Shown here: in pieces, positions 34,764 through 45,172 of the stretch
Layout: the number at the start of each line of letters is the position of its first letter
How positions within the stretch are numbered: the first letter of the stretch is position 1
Notes under the pieces: model-generated
What the model saw: the letters and a program-made list of their open reading frames with translations, nothing else
The model's database searches: none
What the model was told of the DNA's origin: nothing
Made by a program: the position numbers and the translations under genes
NCBI GenBank assembly: GCA_019828545.1
Contig: JACVRA010000050.1
Span: forward strand, 62,001-126,000
Direction of reading: 5' to 3'
DNA length: 64,000 nt
DNA from: Paracamarosporium sp. OC-R06-R3
Lineage: Eukaryota > Ascomycota > Dothideomycetes > Pleosporales > Didymosphaeriaceae

Positions 34764-36219
34764 ATGGCGACCGAGCTCAAGATGCGGCATCCGGCCCCAT
34801 CCGCCGCAACCATATCTCTCGAACAGAAGAAAGAACACCAGAAGAAGCTCGCAGAGGCCTCGTCGGGGGAAGCACACCCCAGCGGCAGCGCTAAGCATGG
34901 CACCTGGACGCAGGCTCTGCGCATGATTCTCTTCTTCGTGTATTTCAACGGAGGCTGCATTGCGTAGGTATACCCTGTTGCTAACGCCGCCTGGCAGGGT
35001 GCTAACTCCGGCCTTCAGCATCGCCGTCACACAGGTCATCGGGGCGCCGTTGTATTTCTACAGCAAGGACTACTTCTATGCGTGGATGGCCATGACGAAG
35101 CAGCAGTTTGGCGTGCTGGTCACGACCATGACGAACTGGTGGGCGCCCGTTAAGATGAGGGTCAGCGGGGACGAGAGCGTGAGAGGGCAGTTGAGGCAGA
35201 CCGAGGATGGGAGGCTCGAGTGCGACTTTCCAGAGCGGTTGGTCTTGATTGCGAACCACCAGGTAAAAACCCGTTTATCGTTCTCTACGACAACAACATG
35301 CTAACCCGAGACAGATATATACCGATTGGGTATACCTCTGGTGGGTAGCCTACACGTCCAAGATGCACGGCCACCTCTACATCATCCTTAAAGAATCCAT
35401 AAAGTACATCCCCGTCCTCGGCACCGGCATGATGTTCTACGGCTTCATTTTCCTCTCGCGCAAGTGGGCAAAGGACAAGGAGCGCTTCCAATACCGTCTT
35501 CGCAAACTGAGCTCCTCGCACCAAGGCCCCATGTCCGGCACTTCGTTCCTGGACCCCATGTGGCTCCTCATTTTCCCAGAAGGCACAAATCTCTCCAACA
35601 ACGGGCGCATAGGAAGTAAGAAATGGGCCGACAAGAACGGCATTGAAGACATGAAACATACCATGCTCCCCCGAAGCACAGGTCTCCTATGCTGTCTCCA
35701 GGAACTCGAAAAAACAGTCGAATACATGTACGACTGCACTGTAGCCTACGAAGGCGTCCCGTAAGTCTATTTTCTTTTCCTCTACCTCTCGTAATCTAAT
35801 CCTTACACTCACACAGCCGCGGCCAATACGGCCAAGACCTCTTCACCCTCCGCTCCACCTACTTCGAAGGCCGCCCCCCTAAATCAGTAAACATGCACTG
35901 GCGCCGCTTCGCCATAAAAGACATGCCGACGCACGACGAAAAGGCATTCGGCGACTGGCTTCTCGCGCGCTGGCGCGAAAAAGACGACCTCATAGAATGC
36001 TACCTTGAAAACGGCCGCTTTCCTGCAGATATCGGTACCAGTCCTGCTGTAAACGGCGCGAAACCCCTAAAGGGCGCAGGCTGGATTGAAACCGAGGTCC
36101 GCCCTAAGAATCCGCTGGAGGTGTTCACCATTCTTGTTCCTGTTACGGCACTTGCGTTAGTGATTAACGTGGTATTGAAGGTTTGGGATTTGGTGCTTAG
36201 GGTGCTGCGTGTGAGGTGA
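34764..36219 (+). CDS. Lysophospholipid acyltransferase, LCLAT1/Cst26-like
   Basis: Membrane acyltransferase of the PlsC superfamily that re-acylates lysophospholipids such as lysophosphatidylinositol at the ER. Exons 34764-34963, 35019-35262, 35315-35760 and 35817-36219 give 430 aa. Motif I is NHQIYTDW with His147 and Asp152 (H-x4-D), split by the second intron; motif III is LLIFPEGT at 232-239. A first hydrophobic segment lies at about 52-85 and a C-terminal anchor at about 400-425 (VFTILVPVTALALVINVVLK). For intron 1 an alternative acceptor at 34997 is also in frame and would add seven residues; the downstream acceptor gives NGGCIAIAVTQVIGAPLYF, which reads like the homologues. Yeast counterparts are CST26/PSI1; acyl preference cannot be read here. 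Confidence 0.92.
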
Positions 36220-37254
36220 GTGGGCTTGCAAGTCACGTCACGCCACGTAAATGTGGTTCGATTTACTTCGAGTCTTTGTGTCGTTCGGACAGTACCACAG
36301 CGTCGGCGTCGGCCGGAACACCTCGTATGCACAGCTACGTCCGACTCCACTCCACTCTGCTCTTCGCTTCCGTTCCGACACGAAACACCTACCGAGATCC
36401 ATCGTATCGATCGCCTCGAGAAGGATGGCATAGGACGACATGAGATGATATAAAGTATGGCGCTCGCATTACCGGCGTTTCTTCTGTTCTGTTCTCACGG
36501 CTCGTCTTGTCTATCACTCTGTCTCGCTGTCCTTAGAACAAAGTTATATACCCCTTACACGGCTCCGGCCCCGGCCATCAGAATATACACATCGTTATTT
36601 CTCCCATGGATTTGGCACGGATATGCGTGCTGCACGTTTGCTCTGGAACGCTTGGCTAGAATTCCTTCCTCAAACAATGCGCGTTGAACTAGTATCCCTC
36701 ACTTCTGTGCACGCTTTCACATACTCACGCACAACCTGAGCCGCATTCATGCATTTAAATATTTCATTCACCTTCCTCCCATATCGATCCATCCATCAAT
36801 CGCGCCGAGGCGGCGCACCGCCCCATATCCGTGATATCTACATAGCTATTTGCTTGACATTGCTTGCTCCAGGCCTCCTCACATCATGCAAAATAGCTCT
36901 CCCTCCATCGCACATAGGTACATGGACAAATCAAAAAAGCGTCTAGTAAAACACGCCGTACATGCCTCTCACAGCCAGCCATGCATGCATTGTCAAAAGA
37001 AAGGTGCCCTCGCCGTGCCCACCCGGTTCGTTCCCAGACAGCCCCGCGCGTCGTGCGGCGCGTGGGCGCGTGGGGCCGCAACCGGACTGTGTCGTAGAGC
37101 TGGAGGACTTCTGCGCGCAATGAGACGATCCAAATGGGATCATGCCTCCCCGGAAGATCAAAAGAAAGCCCAAGTATTGTACAAGTCGCTTGGTTCGCAC
37201 ACAAAGAAAAATACACAGGACAAGTCCTTGCTTGATGTTGCCTTTGGTTTCGTC
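36220..37254. other. 1.0 kb convergent intergenic stretch
   Basis: Between the acyltransferase stop and the BRE1 stop. Frames up to 156 codons on the plus strand (36850-37320) overlap the BRE1 RING exon and show no domain. No RNA gene recognised. Confidence 0.45.
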
Positions 37255-39665
37255 CTAAAGGTGAATGTGCATGAGGTCGCCGTTTCCGAAAGCTTTGCCG
37301 CAGTTAGGACATTTCCTTGAGCGGTTGATTAATCGATCTTGGACACAGCCATCGCAGAATACGTGGCCACACGTTTTGATGACTGTATCCTTGATCTTGT
37401 TCTTGCAAATCTGGCATTGCAACATTGACTACACACTTGTTAGCATGAGTTCTTCGAAATATGACACGGACATGTACATACCTCCATCAATGCAGTGTGC
37501 TCGCTCTGGTTACCCAAGCTCTTCTGCTTCCAGTGGTCAATCTGCTGCTCTAGGCCTTCCACCTTTTCTTTCATCTTGTCTCGCTCGACCTCGGCTTCGC
37601 GCTTCGCCTTCTTCGCTTCAATGAATGTAGCATCTTTGGTTTCCACATGCTTCTTGAGTTCGGCGATCTGGCTGACATGACCTTCGGTAATGATGGCACT
37701 CTCGTTGGTCTTTTGTTGCAATTCTCGGTGCTGCCTAGAGAGATCTTCCATCTGAGCCCGCATTTCCGCTGTCTGTTTCTCCAGCTTATCCACCATTGAT
37801 CGGCTTAGTGAATCCGCCTCTTTCAGTTGCGCAACCACCTCACTTCCTTTAGTGGCTTGAGCTCGCAGTACTCGCAATTGTTGTTCCAACGTTTCCTTAG
37901 CTTTCATCGCGGCAAAGAATTTCTGGTCAGCCTTTGCCTTGTCCGCATATGCCTTGGTCACGTTTTCTTCCCAGGTTGCGATCTCGGCGATCTTCTTTCC
38001 AGCAACTGCTTGAGCCTTCTTCCACGCCGTCTCCATAGCCGGCAGCTCTTTCTCAACGAGTTGGTATTGGCTTTGAAGAGTCTTGAGCTTGCTTTGTAGC
38101 TGATCTGGGGTCAAATCTTCTTGCGCTGTCGATCCTTCCGCTTGTTCTTTTTCCGCGATCTGCAAACCTAGTCGCTCACACTCGGATTCCAATGCAGCAA
38201 TCCGGCTCTCGCACGCGCTCATAAGCTCATGAGTTTGCTGTTTCGAAGTCTCCGAATTCTTCTGGGTGCTTTCTAGAATGCTGACCTTGGACAAAAGTTC
38301 GTCACGAGCGTTGCGAATGCGTGTCAAGTTCGCTTCGGCTTGAACAACAGCGCCCTCGGATTCACTGACTGTGGCGCGTGCTTCATCGTCGATCTTTATA
38401 CGATAAGCGGTTCTCTCGGCTTGGTACTTTTGCGCTTCTGCCCTTAGTTGGATATTGGTAGCTTCTAGGTTATTGATGCGCTTGATAACATCCTCGTGTT
38501 GTGACTTGAACGCCTTAAAGAGGTCGGTTTTGGCGTAGTCGTCATCCGAGAGACCAGCTAGCTTCACGTTCAATGCGGATACTTCCTCGGTCAGCTTCTT
38601 GTTTTCGGTCTCTAGCTGCTCCACGTGTTCTTTTCGTTTCGCAGCCTCGGCCAGCGCTTGTTTCCGATCAGATTCCGATCCTTCCGCAGGGGCGGTGGGT
38701 TCAACGCCATTCATTGGTTCCGCGCCGTTGCTTGCAGATGTGGTTTCCTCTTTGACGGTGACATTGGCCAAGGTTTGACTCTCCAACTTCTGGACCTGTT
38801 GGCTTTTTAGACGGTCGAGTTTCTTCTCAGCAATCATGTAACGGTGGGTAGCGGCGACCAATCGTTCGGACATTTGTTCCTTTTCTGTGCCAACCCGCTG
38901 TAGCTCGCATATGTGTTCTTTTTCTGAAGCCAGAACTTTGGACATTTGCTGCTGCAGGCTAGCAACCTCGGGACTTGCTGGGGGGTACTTTGCGAACAGA
39001 GTGGTCAAGGCTGAGAGAATCTTGTCTTTGCGGCCTGAAAGGTGCTTACGCAGAGTCTCGGTGTCTTCAAAGAAAAGAGATCCGGGTATATTTGGAGCGC
39101 CTGCCATGACGAATCAGACGCCATGTCTACTACTTTCGAGTCCTGGGGCGTGCACTCACCATCTTGCTGAGCTGAAGAAAGCTTCTCTCCACTCAAGATC
39201 TTAATCTCATCAATCAACTAGCAACCGTCAGCACAGCCCCAGGACATCGAAAGCAGTATGCACTAACCTGATCAAACCATATATCGATCGTACGCAGGTG
39301 GTCGTCGTGGTATTGGGAGCGGTTCTCGATCTCGTTGAGCTGAGACTCGATCGTGGCCTTTTCACGCTTGTACTCGCGCATCTGGCGGAGGATGGCATCC
39401 TTCTGGAAAGCCTACACGCATTGTATGGTCAGCGATGGCGTCCGACGACAGCGAAAGGGGCGCAGATGGGGCGGAGGCGGAGGCGGACCTCGATGTCGTC
39501 TTTCCAAGGCATGTCAGCATCCGGATGCGGTCTCACACCATTCACAGCGACGGCTTGCCTCTTAGCAGGAGGTGCAGAGTCGTCGGATGCACTGGGTCGC
39601 TTGCGTTCCTCCATCTTGACGGTGTCAAGCGATGGGGGCACAACGGTTCTGGCTTCGAGCCTCAT
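37255..39665 (-). CDS. BRE1: Bre1 E3 ubiquitin ligase for histone H2B
   Basis: RING-type E3 that, with Rad6, mono-ubiquitylates histone H2B during transcription. Exons 39665-39489, 39411-39268, 39217-39160, 39100-37482 and 37428-37255 join to 723 aa. The N-terminus MEERKRPSASDDSAPPAKRQ (starting 16 residues in) is the familiar Bre1 opening, followed by FQKDAILRQMREYKREK. Residues about 60-660 are almost entirely coiled coil. The last exon encodes the C3HC4 RING: CQICKNKIKDTVIKTCGHVF, then CDGC, then CPNCG, ending in MHIHL. Intron 1 has an unusual donor GTCCGC, but it joins DDIE to AFQKDAI as expected. The RING exon is easy to miss because it is separate. Divergent to BDP1. Confidence 0.96.
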
Positions 39666-39991
39666 CAGAACAGTCGAAGCGACGTTGGCGGATAGCGACA
39701 AAGGGAGCGCCAATCAAGTCATGAACAGAAAGGAAGGATGTACGATCGCCGTTGAAGGAGAGACAGAAGGTGAGGGCGCGGGTGGAGGGTGTCGTGTGCG
39801 GCCAGTGGTGGAGAGGGCGGGTGTCCTTGGTCCTTGAGACTCGCAGGCGAAGAATCGATCCTGGATCACGTGAGGGCTAATGCACGCTAGCATCTTGGCA
39901 TGTGCGGCAAGAGGCGCGTTTCCCCGCCGACGTTTTTGGGTGACTTTTGCAGTTGATTTCGGTGCATTGCGTCGAGTATTCCCACGCCGCC
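39666..39991. promoter_or_regulatory. Shared promoter region BRE1 / BDP1
   Basis: 326 bp between the two opposite start codons. An in-frame stop lies just upstream of the BRE1 ATG, so BRE1 does not extend further into it. No particular binding site assigned. Confidence 0.55.
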
Positions 39992-42430
39992 ATGTCGGGA
40001 GAGGGGGAGCAGACGCAGCCAAAAGCGGCCCCGAAAGCGCCGACCATCACCTCTGCCTTCATCAACAGTGCGTCCTAGCCGCGTCTGCGGCACCCGAGCC
40101 ATGCTGACTTGCTGCCAGAGGGCGCAAAGACATTCGCGCCGAAGAAGGCTGTTCGACGCCGGCCTGCAGCAGCTGCCGCTCCTAGACCGAGTGTGCTTTC
40201 GATACCGGCCTCGACACCTGCTGTCGAGGAGAATCGGTCAATACCATCGCAAACGCAAGCAGACTCTGCTCCTGCTGACCAGCCCGTCTCGCAGCCAGAC
40301 CCTACGCCCACTGTCGAACAGCAAACGACTGCACAACTACCTACACCCGCCGCGACCCAGGAGCCAGCCCCGGAACATGTTCCTCAGACTGAACAAACAG
40401 CTCACGAGCAGCCGCAAAATGCCATTGCAACGAGCGCTCTGAGTGCGGCAGTCGAACCTTCACCGACGCCCGCCTCTACAAACGAACATGCCTTGACTCA
40501 ACCAGGAGACAGCATCGTCCCTCTTACACAACCTGCAACACGAATTGCCACTTCGCCTGCAGCCACTACCGAGAACGAGTCTGGGCGGTCACCGAAGCGA
40601 CCAAGGTTAGAACCACCGCAGGAGAGCGAAATACCACAGGTCGAACCAGAAGCCACAGTTGCTGAGACCCTGCCTGCCCTGCAGGACGGTCCAATTCAGG
40701 GTGTGCCAGTGGAAGCCGCGCAAGCGGAGCGAACCACTGCGACTGCCACAGAGCAACCCACAGAGGACAACGTTAATTCCGCCACAAGCATCAGTCAACC
40801 AGGTGAAGGGGCCGATCAGTCTATAGAGACCCCCACTACTTTTATCGTTCCTTCACAACTACCTGTAGGGACTGAACCAACCACAGAACAACATAGTGTA
40901 GCTCCAGACGCACGCCCCACGCAAACTACTACGGAGCCCACAGGAGATCGGATATGGAATGCCGTTAATACTACAGCCGACAACGGTGAAGCGTCTGTCG
41001 CAACATCAAAGCCTCGCAAACCCACGGGCAGACGTAAGAGAAAGGCGGTCACACTTCAGAATCTTGACGATGAGGAAGAGGAAGAAGCGAGGGCGCGAGA
41101 AGCCGAGAATGCAGGAGATGAGTTTGTGCCACAGACGAAAAGACCACGAGCAAAACCAAGAGGCAAGAGAAATACCACAGAAGCGACTGTTGGCGAAGGA
41201 GATGCCACCGAACAACCACCTGCTAAAAAGAAACGACAACCTAGGAAAGCGAAGGCGAAAACCCCTATTTCCGCCGAGTCTGAACAGGTAGGGCCTGGAC
41301 AGGAAAGTGAGAACGGCCAGAATGTCGAAAACGAGCAGACCACTGAGAACGGACAAAGCAGAGAACCCGCCCGTCCAAAACCAGTCAGGAAACGGAAGCG
41401 CCAAACTACTTCGCAACCTGATGGCGAGGAAGGTGAACAGCAACCTAGACGTAAGGGTCGGCCACCGAGAGCGCCGACTCCTTCAGACGCCGAAGACGAG
41501 GTCATTGACGAAGAGAGCTTCTTTATGGACGATCTTGCCCGCCGAAATATTCGTTTTGGAAAACTGTCGCAACGTGAAAAGAAGATGCGTGAGATTAACT
41601 GGGAAGAAGTAAAACAACGCCAGAAGGAGAAGGAAGCCGAACAAATGAACAGTCGAGCAGTGCACGCAGAAATGGAACGACAAGCGCAAGAAAGAGAAAA
41701 CGAGGTCCGCACTGTCCAGGAGCAAGTCAGATACGAGAATGTGGGTGGTGAGATGCGGATTGTCCAAGGCTCGGGCCAAGTGAATTATGAAGCAATCGCC
41801 GAGACAAGATATGCCGAGACGGTCATTGAAGAAGATGACTTCACGAACCGCATTACGTCTCGGAGCTTCATGCGCAACAACAAGCGGTACCCCGAAGAAT
41901 TTCTCTTACCTGGCCAGGGCAAGCGTTGGGACATTCGAAGCACGGAGGACTTTTACGATGCGCTGAAAATGTTTGGCACCGACTTTGGCATGATGACGAC
42001 GCTTTTCGAGGGTGTGTCGCGCCGCTCTCTCAAGCTCAAGTTCAACCGTGAGGAGCGCAAGAACCCCGAGATCATCAAGGAAATTATGCAGCACAAGGAC
42101 ACACGGCTCAAGGACTGGGACGAGTTTTTGAAAGCCTCAGGAAAAGAAAACGACCAGTACGATCGGGTGGAACAAATTAAGATGGACTTGGAAGCAGCAG
42201 AAGAGGACGCAAGGAGGCAGATTGAGGAGGCAAAGGCAGAGTTTGAGGAAGAGAAGAGGCAGAAGAGGTTAGCTGGTTTCGTGAGCGACGAAGAAGAGGG
42301 TGGGAACAACGAAGCAGGCAAGAAAAAGAAGGGGAAGAAGGGCAAGGAGAAACACGTCACTTTCCAGCAGGACGAAGATGGCGTGGAAATTCTCGAGGTC
42401 GATGATAATGATGGGTGGGGCCAGGAGTAG
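39992..42430 (+). CDS. BDP1: TFIIIB subunit B'' (Bdp1)
   Basis: Component of TFIIIB, which positions RNA polymerase III at tRNA and 5S genes. Exons 39992-40067 and 40119-42430 give 795 aa. The first exon encodes MSGEGEQTQPKAAPKAPTIT, and the join reads FINKGAKTFAPKKAVRRRPA. Residues about 60-500 are low-complexity (Pro/Thr/Gln/Glu-rich, then Lys/Arg-rich). The conserved part is the extended SANT domain at about 610-690: SRSFMRNNKRYPEEFLLPGQ, then RWDIRSTEDFYDALKMFGTD, then RRSLKLKFNREERKNP. A charged coiled segment and a Lys-rich tail follow. In yeast Bdp1 the SANT region is the essential core, which supports the call in spite of the poorly conserved remainder. Confidence 0.93.
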
Positions 42431-42630
42431 GTACCTGCCTTCGCTGATTTGGAATTGGAGTTGGAATTGGCAGTATTTCTCCCTTGAAGACGCCGCAGCA
42501 TGGTTTATGTTTTATATGGTAACCGGCGCCTGGAATTGTTCGTATTGAGATACCCCTTAGCTAGCATTAGCACTAGCACTGAGCATCAATGCTTACTTGC
42601 TTCTTCCCTTGCGCCACGCACGCAACACAA

Positions 42631-42650
42631 CGAATCGAATCGAATCGAAT
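42631..42650 (+). repeat. (CGAAT)4 microsatellite
   Basis: Four perfect copies of CGAAT in the short space between the convergent BDP1 and RIT1 genes. Confidence 0.85.
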
Positions 42651-42694
42651 TATCCCCATATTCATCTCACACATGCCCTTCCACACACCTCGTC

Positions 42695-44926
42695 TCATCT
42701 CACATACACCGTTTCACTAACATACTCCTTCCTTGGCCCCCGCACATCATACCGTACTTTCCACCACTCCATCGACACACCGCCACCATCTGCCTCACCC
42801 GCCTGCTCCGTCCCCACAGATTCACGCACACGGAACTCCCACCGCGCGGTATATACATCCTCGCCGCAGAGATGCCGCACTTTGTTTTCAGCGCTTATCA
42901 TAATCCCCTTTTCTTCCCCGCCTCCCTTTTGGCCTTGCAGTTGCGGTGGATGTAGAGTGTCCATCTCAACGAATAAACTCCCAACCTCTCTTTCTCCTTC
43001 CTCTTCCCCTCTATTTTCGTCTCCTTCGTTGCCGGAGTGGAAGTGTACAGCGATATATTCACCCTGCCCTTCCTCCTCCGCTGCTCCATTGTCCTTATCC
43101 TCAGATCTAAGAATGTAAACGTATTTTCTCCCAACGTTGAACTTTCCCCCCGTATCCGTGGCGAATTCTCCTTCTTCGGTGTAGAGTAATGTAGGAGACG
43201 AAGAAGAGGAGGAAGAAAGGGGCGTGAAAGTTGCGGTGCCGGTTACGGTTCCGGAGGGATGTGTAGGTAGGCGGGAAGATAGCGTGCGGGTGAATGTCCA
43301 GGGTTTATTAGTGGTGGTGGTTTGTAGGGTGTGGAAGAGGGTTCGTGGGGTTGGTAGGGTTGCAGAGGGGTCAGGATTTGGAGATGTGGATGCTGCGGGG
43401 GGTAGAGGGGGTTGTGTGTATTTTGCGTTCTCGTTGTGCGTTTTTGGTAGAGCGCTGGAAGAAGATGGAAGGGTTCCGCGTGAAGCAGCTGACAGTGTGG
43501 TATCAGAAGTACAGGCCGGACTTCCGTCCCTGACGGGAGACCGCGAACGAAATGGCACTTCCCGCGCCGCTGAAGGATTCGGCATCAGAAATGCATTGAC
43601 AGACTGCAGCGTCGCCCTTGGCGGATTCAACCTAGGGTCTGTAGTCGTAAGCCACGCAAGTCTCTGCTTGATGACCTTTTTGTCGATCTTCGCCTGCTGA
43701 TGAGGACGGAAGGCCAGACCACCATCCGGATCTGCGTACATAGAGAGAACAGCGAGGGCGACTCCAACGGCGAGATCCTTGCCTGTGGTATCACAGATTA
43801 GGATTTTACTACTGGTGGTGGTCGGACCTGGTGGAAGCCACTGTTCCAGAATAAGCAGGCGTTTGAGTTGTGTGCGGAGATCGCGGGAGCCGAGTTTTCC
43901 TGATTGACATTGGAGGAATAGGTATCTCTTGTTCTGTGGGATCTTTTCGGGAAGTGGTAAGGGACCGCAGCTGATGATCATGTCGAAAGGTGAGATGTTT
44001 AGGTTTTGGGTTGTAGAAATGTAGAGGTTTGAGGTTGGTTTGATGAGGATCGGGATCGCGTCGGAAGCGGTCTCTTCTCTGACGAGTTTCTTGATGAGGT
44101 CTGGAAGGTCTTCTTCATTTGTAGCGATTAGTTCGTCTCTGTTGTTCCAGAAAAGTATGGGCGTGAGGCCCTGAGACCAGGCTTCGTGGTCATCTGCTGC
44201 GCCCTGGATATACCCGCCTTCGGATCCTTCAGCACCGTTCACCCGTCGTGATGCCGTGCATAACACTACCGGGTGAAAATCCGGATACGATGGTAGTGTA
44301 TCTGGTAAGCTCGAATTCTGCGTTATCCAGATCGGCCGTAAAGGTTTCTGGATTTTACTGCGCAGAAGCTCAACATCCGGTTTACATATGTCCAGAAACT
44401 CATGGACAAACCTAGCTATCCGCTTCTCAATCTGAGCATGTTCAGATCCCGAGACAGCCTGAGGCGGCGTGTGAAGTTCGTGCTCTGCATGGCCTGCAAA
44501 AAGCGCGCGGTTCATCACGCAGCACCAGACGGGAATGGTTTTTGACAGCGCATCAGGCATGCTTTTCCCTCTTCTCGTGGAATCCACAATGACGCATCCT
44601 CCACGTTTTCCTACTAGATCTAGTAGCTGTAGATTTAGCCGTCGTACACTGAACTTCCACTCGTTTGTGTGTCCGTCTGTGCTCTTGAAATACACACTCT
44701 CGGTCTTCTTCTCAGGCGGAATGTACCAGCTTCCGCACCGCTCGTTGGCTACGAGCGGTAATCCGAATGCTTCGGCTACCGATGCGACGAAGTTGGCATC
44801 GAACTGTATTGAGGAGAGACGGTTGTGCGTGGAAAGTGCGGAGCGTTTGAGAGAATGGAGAGTGGAAGAAATAGAGGATGCTTGTGTGGGAAATATCAAG
44901 TCCGATTGATTCAGCGGACGAGACAT
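42695..44926 (-). CDS. RIT1: Rit1 initiator-tRNA ribosylphosphate transferase fused to a DUF6314-like domain
   Basis: Rit1 adds 2'-O-ribosyl phosphate to A64 of initiator tRNA-Met, keeping it out of elongation. Single exon, 743 aa. Residues 1 to about 450 are Rit1-like: MSRPLNQSDLIFPTQASSIS, VANERCGSWYIPPEKK, SVYFKSTDGHTNEWKFSVRR, CVIVDSTRRGKSMPDALSKT, IPVWCCVMNRALF, and near the end KVIKQRLAWL, then PPRATLQSVNAFLM, where yeast-type Rit1 stops. A Ser/Pro linker of about 80 residues follows. Residues 529-743 look like DUF6314: RLPTHPSGTVTGTATFTP, LLYTEEGEF, HLCGEDVYTARWEF and YDVRGPRKEYVSETVYVR. No stop, splice site or start codon that would separate the two parts is apparent; the linker has no ATG near the second domain. 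The fusion is what I see, its function is unknown. Confidence 0.88.
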   Translation of the reverse strand: MSRPLNQSDLIFPTQASSISSTLHSLKRSALSTHNRLSSIQFDANFVASVAEAFGLPLVANERCGSWYIPPEKKTESVYFKSTDGHTNEWKFSVRRLNLQLLDLVGKRGGCVIVDSTRRGKSMPDALSKTIPVWCCVMNRALFAGHAEHELHTPPQAVSGSEHAQIEKRIARFVHEFLDICKPDVELLRSKIQKPLRPIWITQNSSLPDTLPSYPDFHPVVLCTASRRVNGAEGSEGGYIQGAADDHEAWSQGLTPILFWNNRDELIATNEEDLPDLIKKLVREETASDAIPILIKPTSNLYISTTQNLNISPFDMIISCGPLPLPEKIPQNKRYLFLQCQSGKLGSRDLRTQLKRLLILEQWLPPGPTTTSSKILICDTTGKDLAVGVALAVLSMYADPDGGLAFRPHQQAKIDKKVIKQRLAWLTTTDPRLNPPRATLQSVNAFLMPNPSAAREVPFRSRSPVRDGSPACTSDTTLSAASRGTLPSSSSALPKTHNENAKYTQPPLPPAASTSPNPDPSATLPTPRTLFHTLQTTTTNKPWTFTRTLSSRLPTHPSGTVTGTATFTPLSSSSSSSPTLLYTEEGEFATDTGGKFNVGRKYVYILRSEDKDNGAAEEEGQGEYIAVHFHSGNEGDENRGEEEGEREVGSLFVEMDTLHPPQLQGQKGGGEEKGIMISAENKVRHLCGEDVYTARWEFRVRESVGTEQAGEADGGGVSMEWWKVRYDVRGPRKEYVSETVYVR

Positions 44927-45172
44927 ATTGCGGAGGATTAAGAGTTCCGGGGATAGTGATGGTTAGTCATGCCGAGATAAAGTGATTTGCTTCGGGGATT
45001 GCACCGTTGTGAAGGAGCTAGGTTGGGAAGGGTTAGCCCGACTTGGCGAAAATACCTCTATCATGAAATGTGAAAACAATGGCAAGTATAGGACGCATTG
45101 GAGCATGATTCGTATTCGCGGCTCAAGGCAGCCCGGGTCACAGAACTAATCCTACATGGACTCTCTCTTCCC

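Noticed and set aside
41056..41712. 218-codon minus-strand frame inside BDP1
   Set aside because: Complement of the Lys/Glu-rich BDP1 region; the sense frame has the SANT domain downstream in the same exon.
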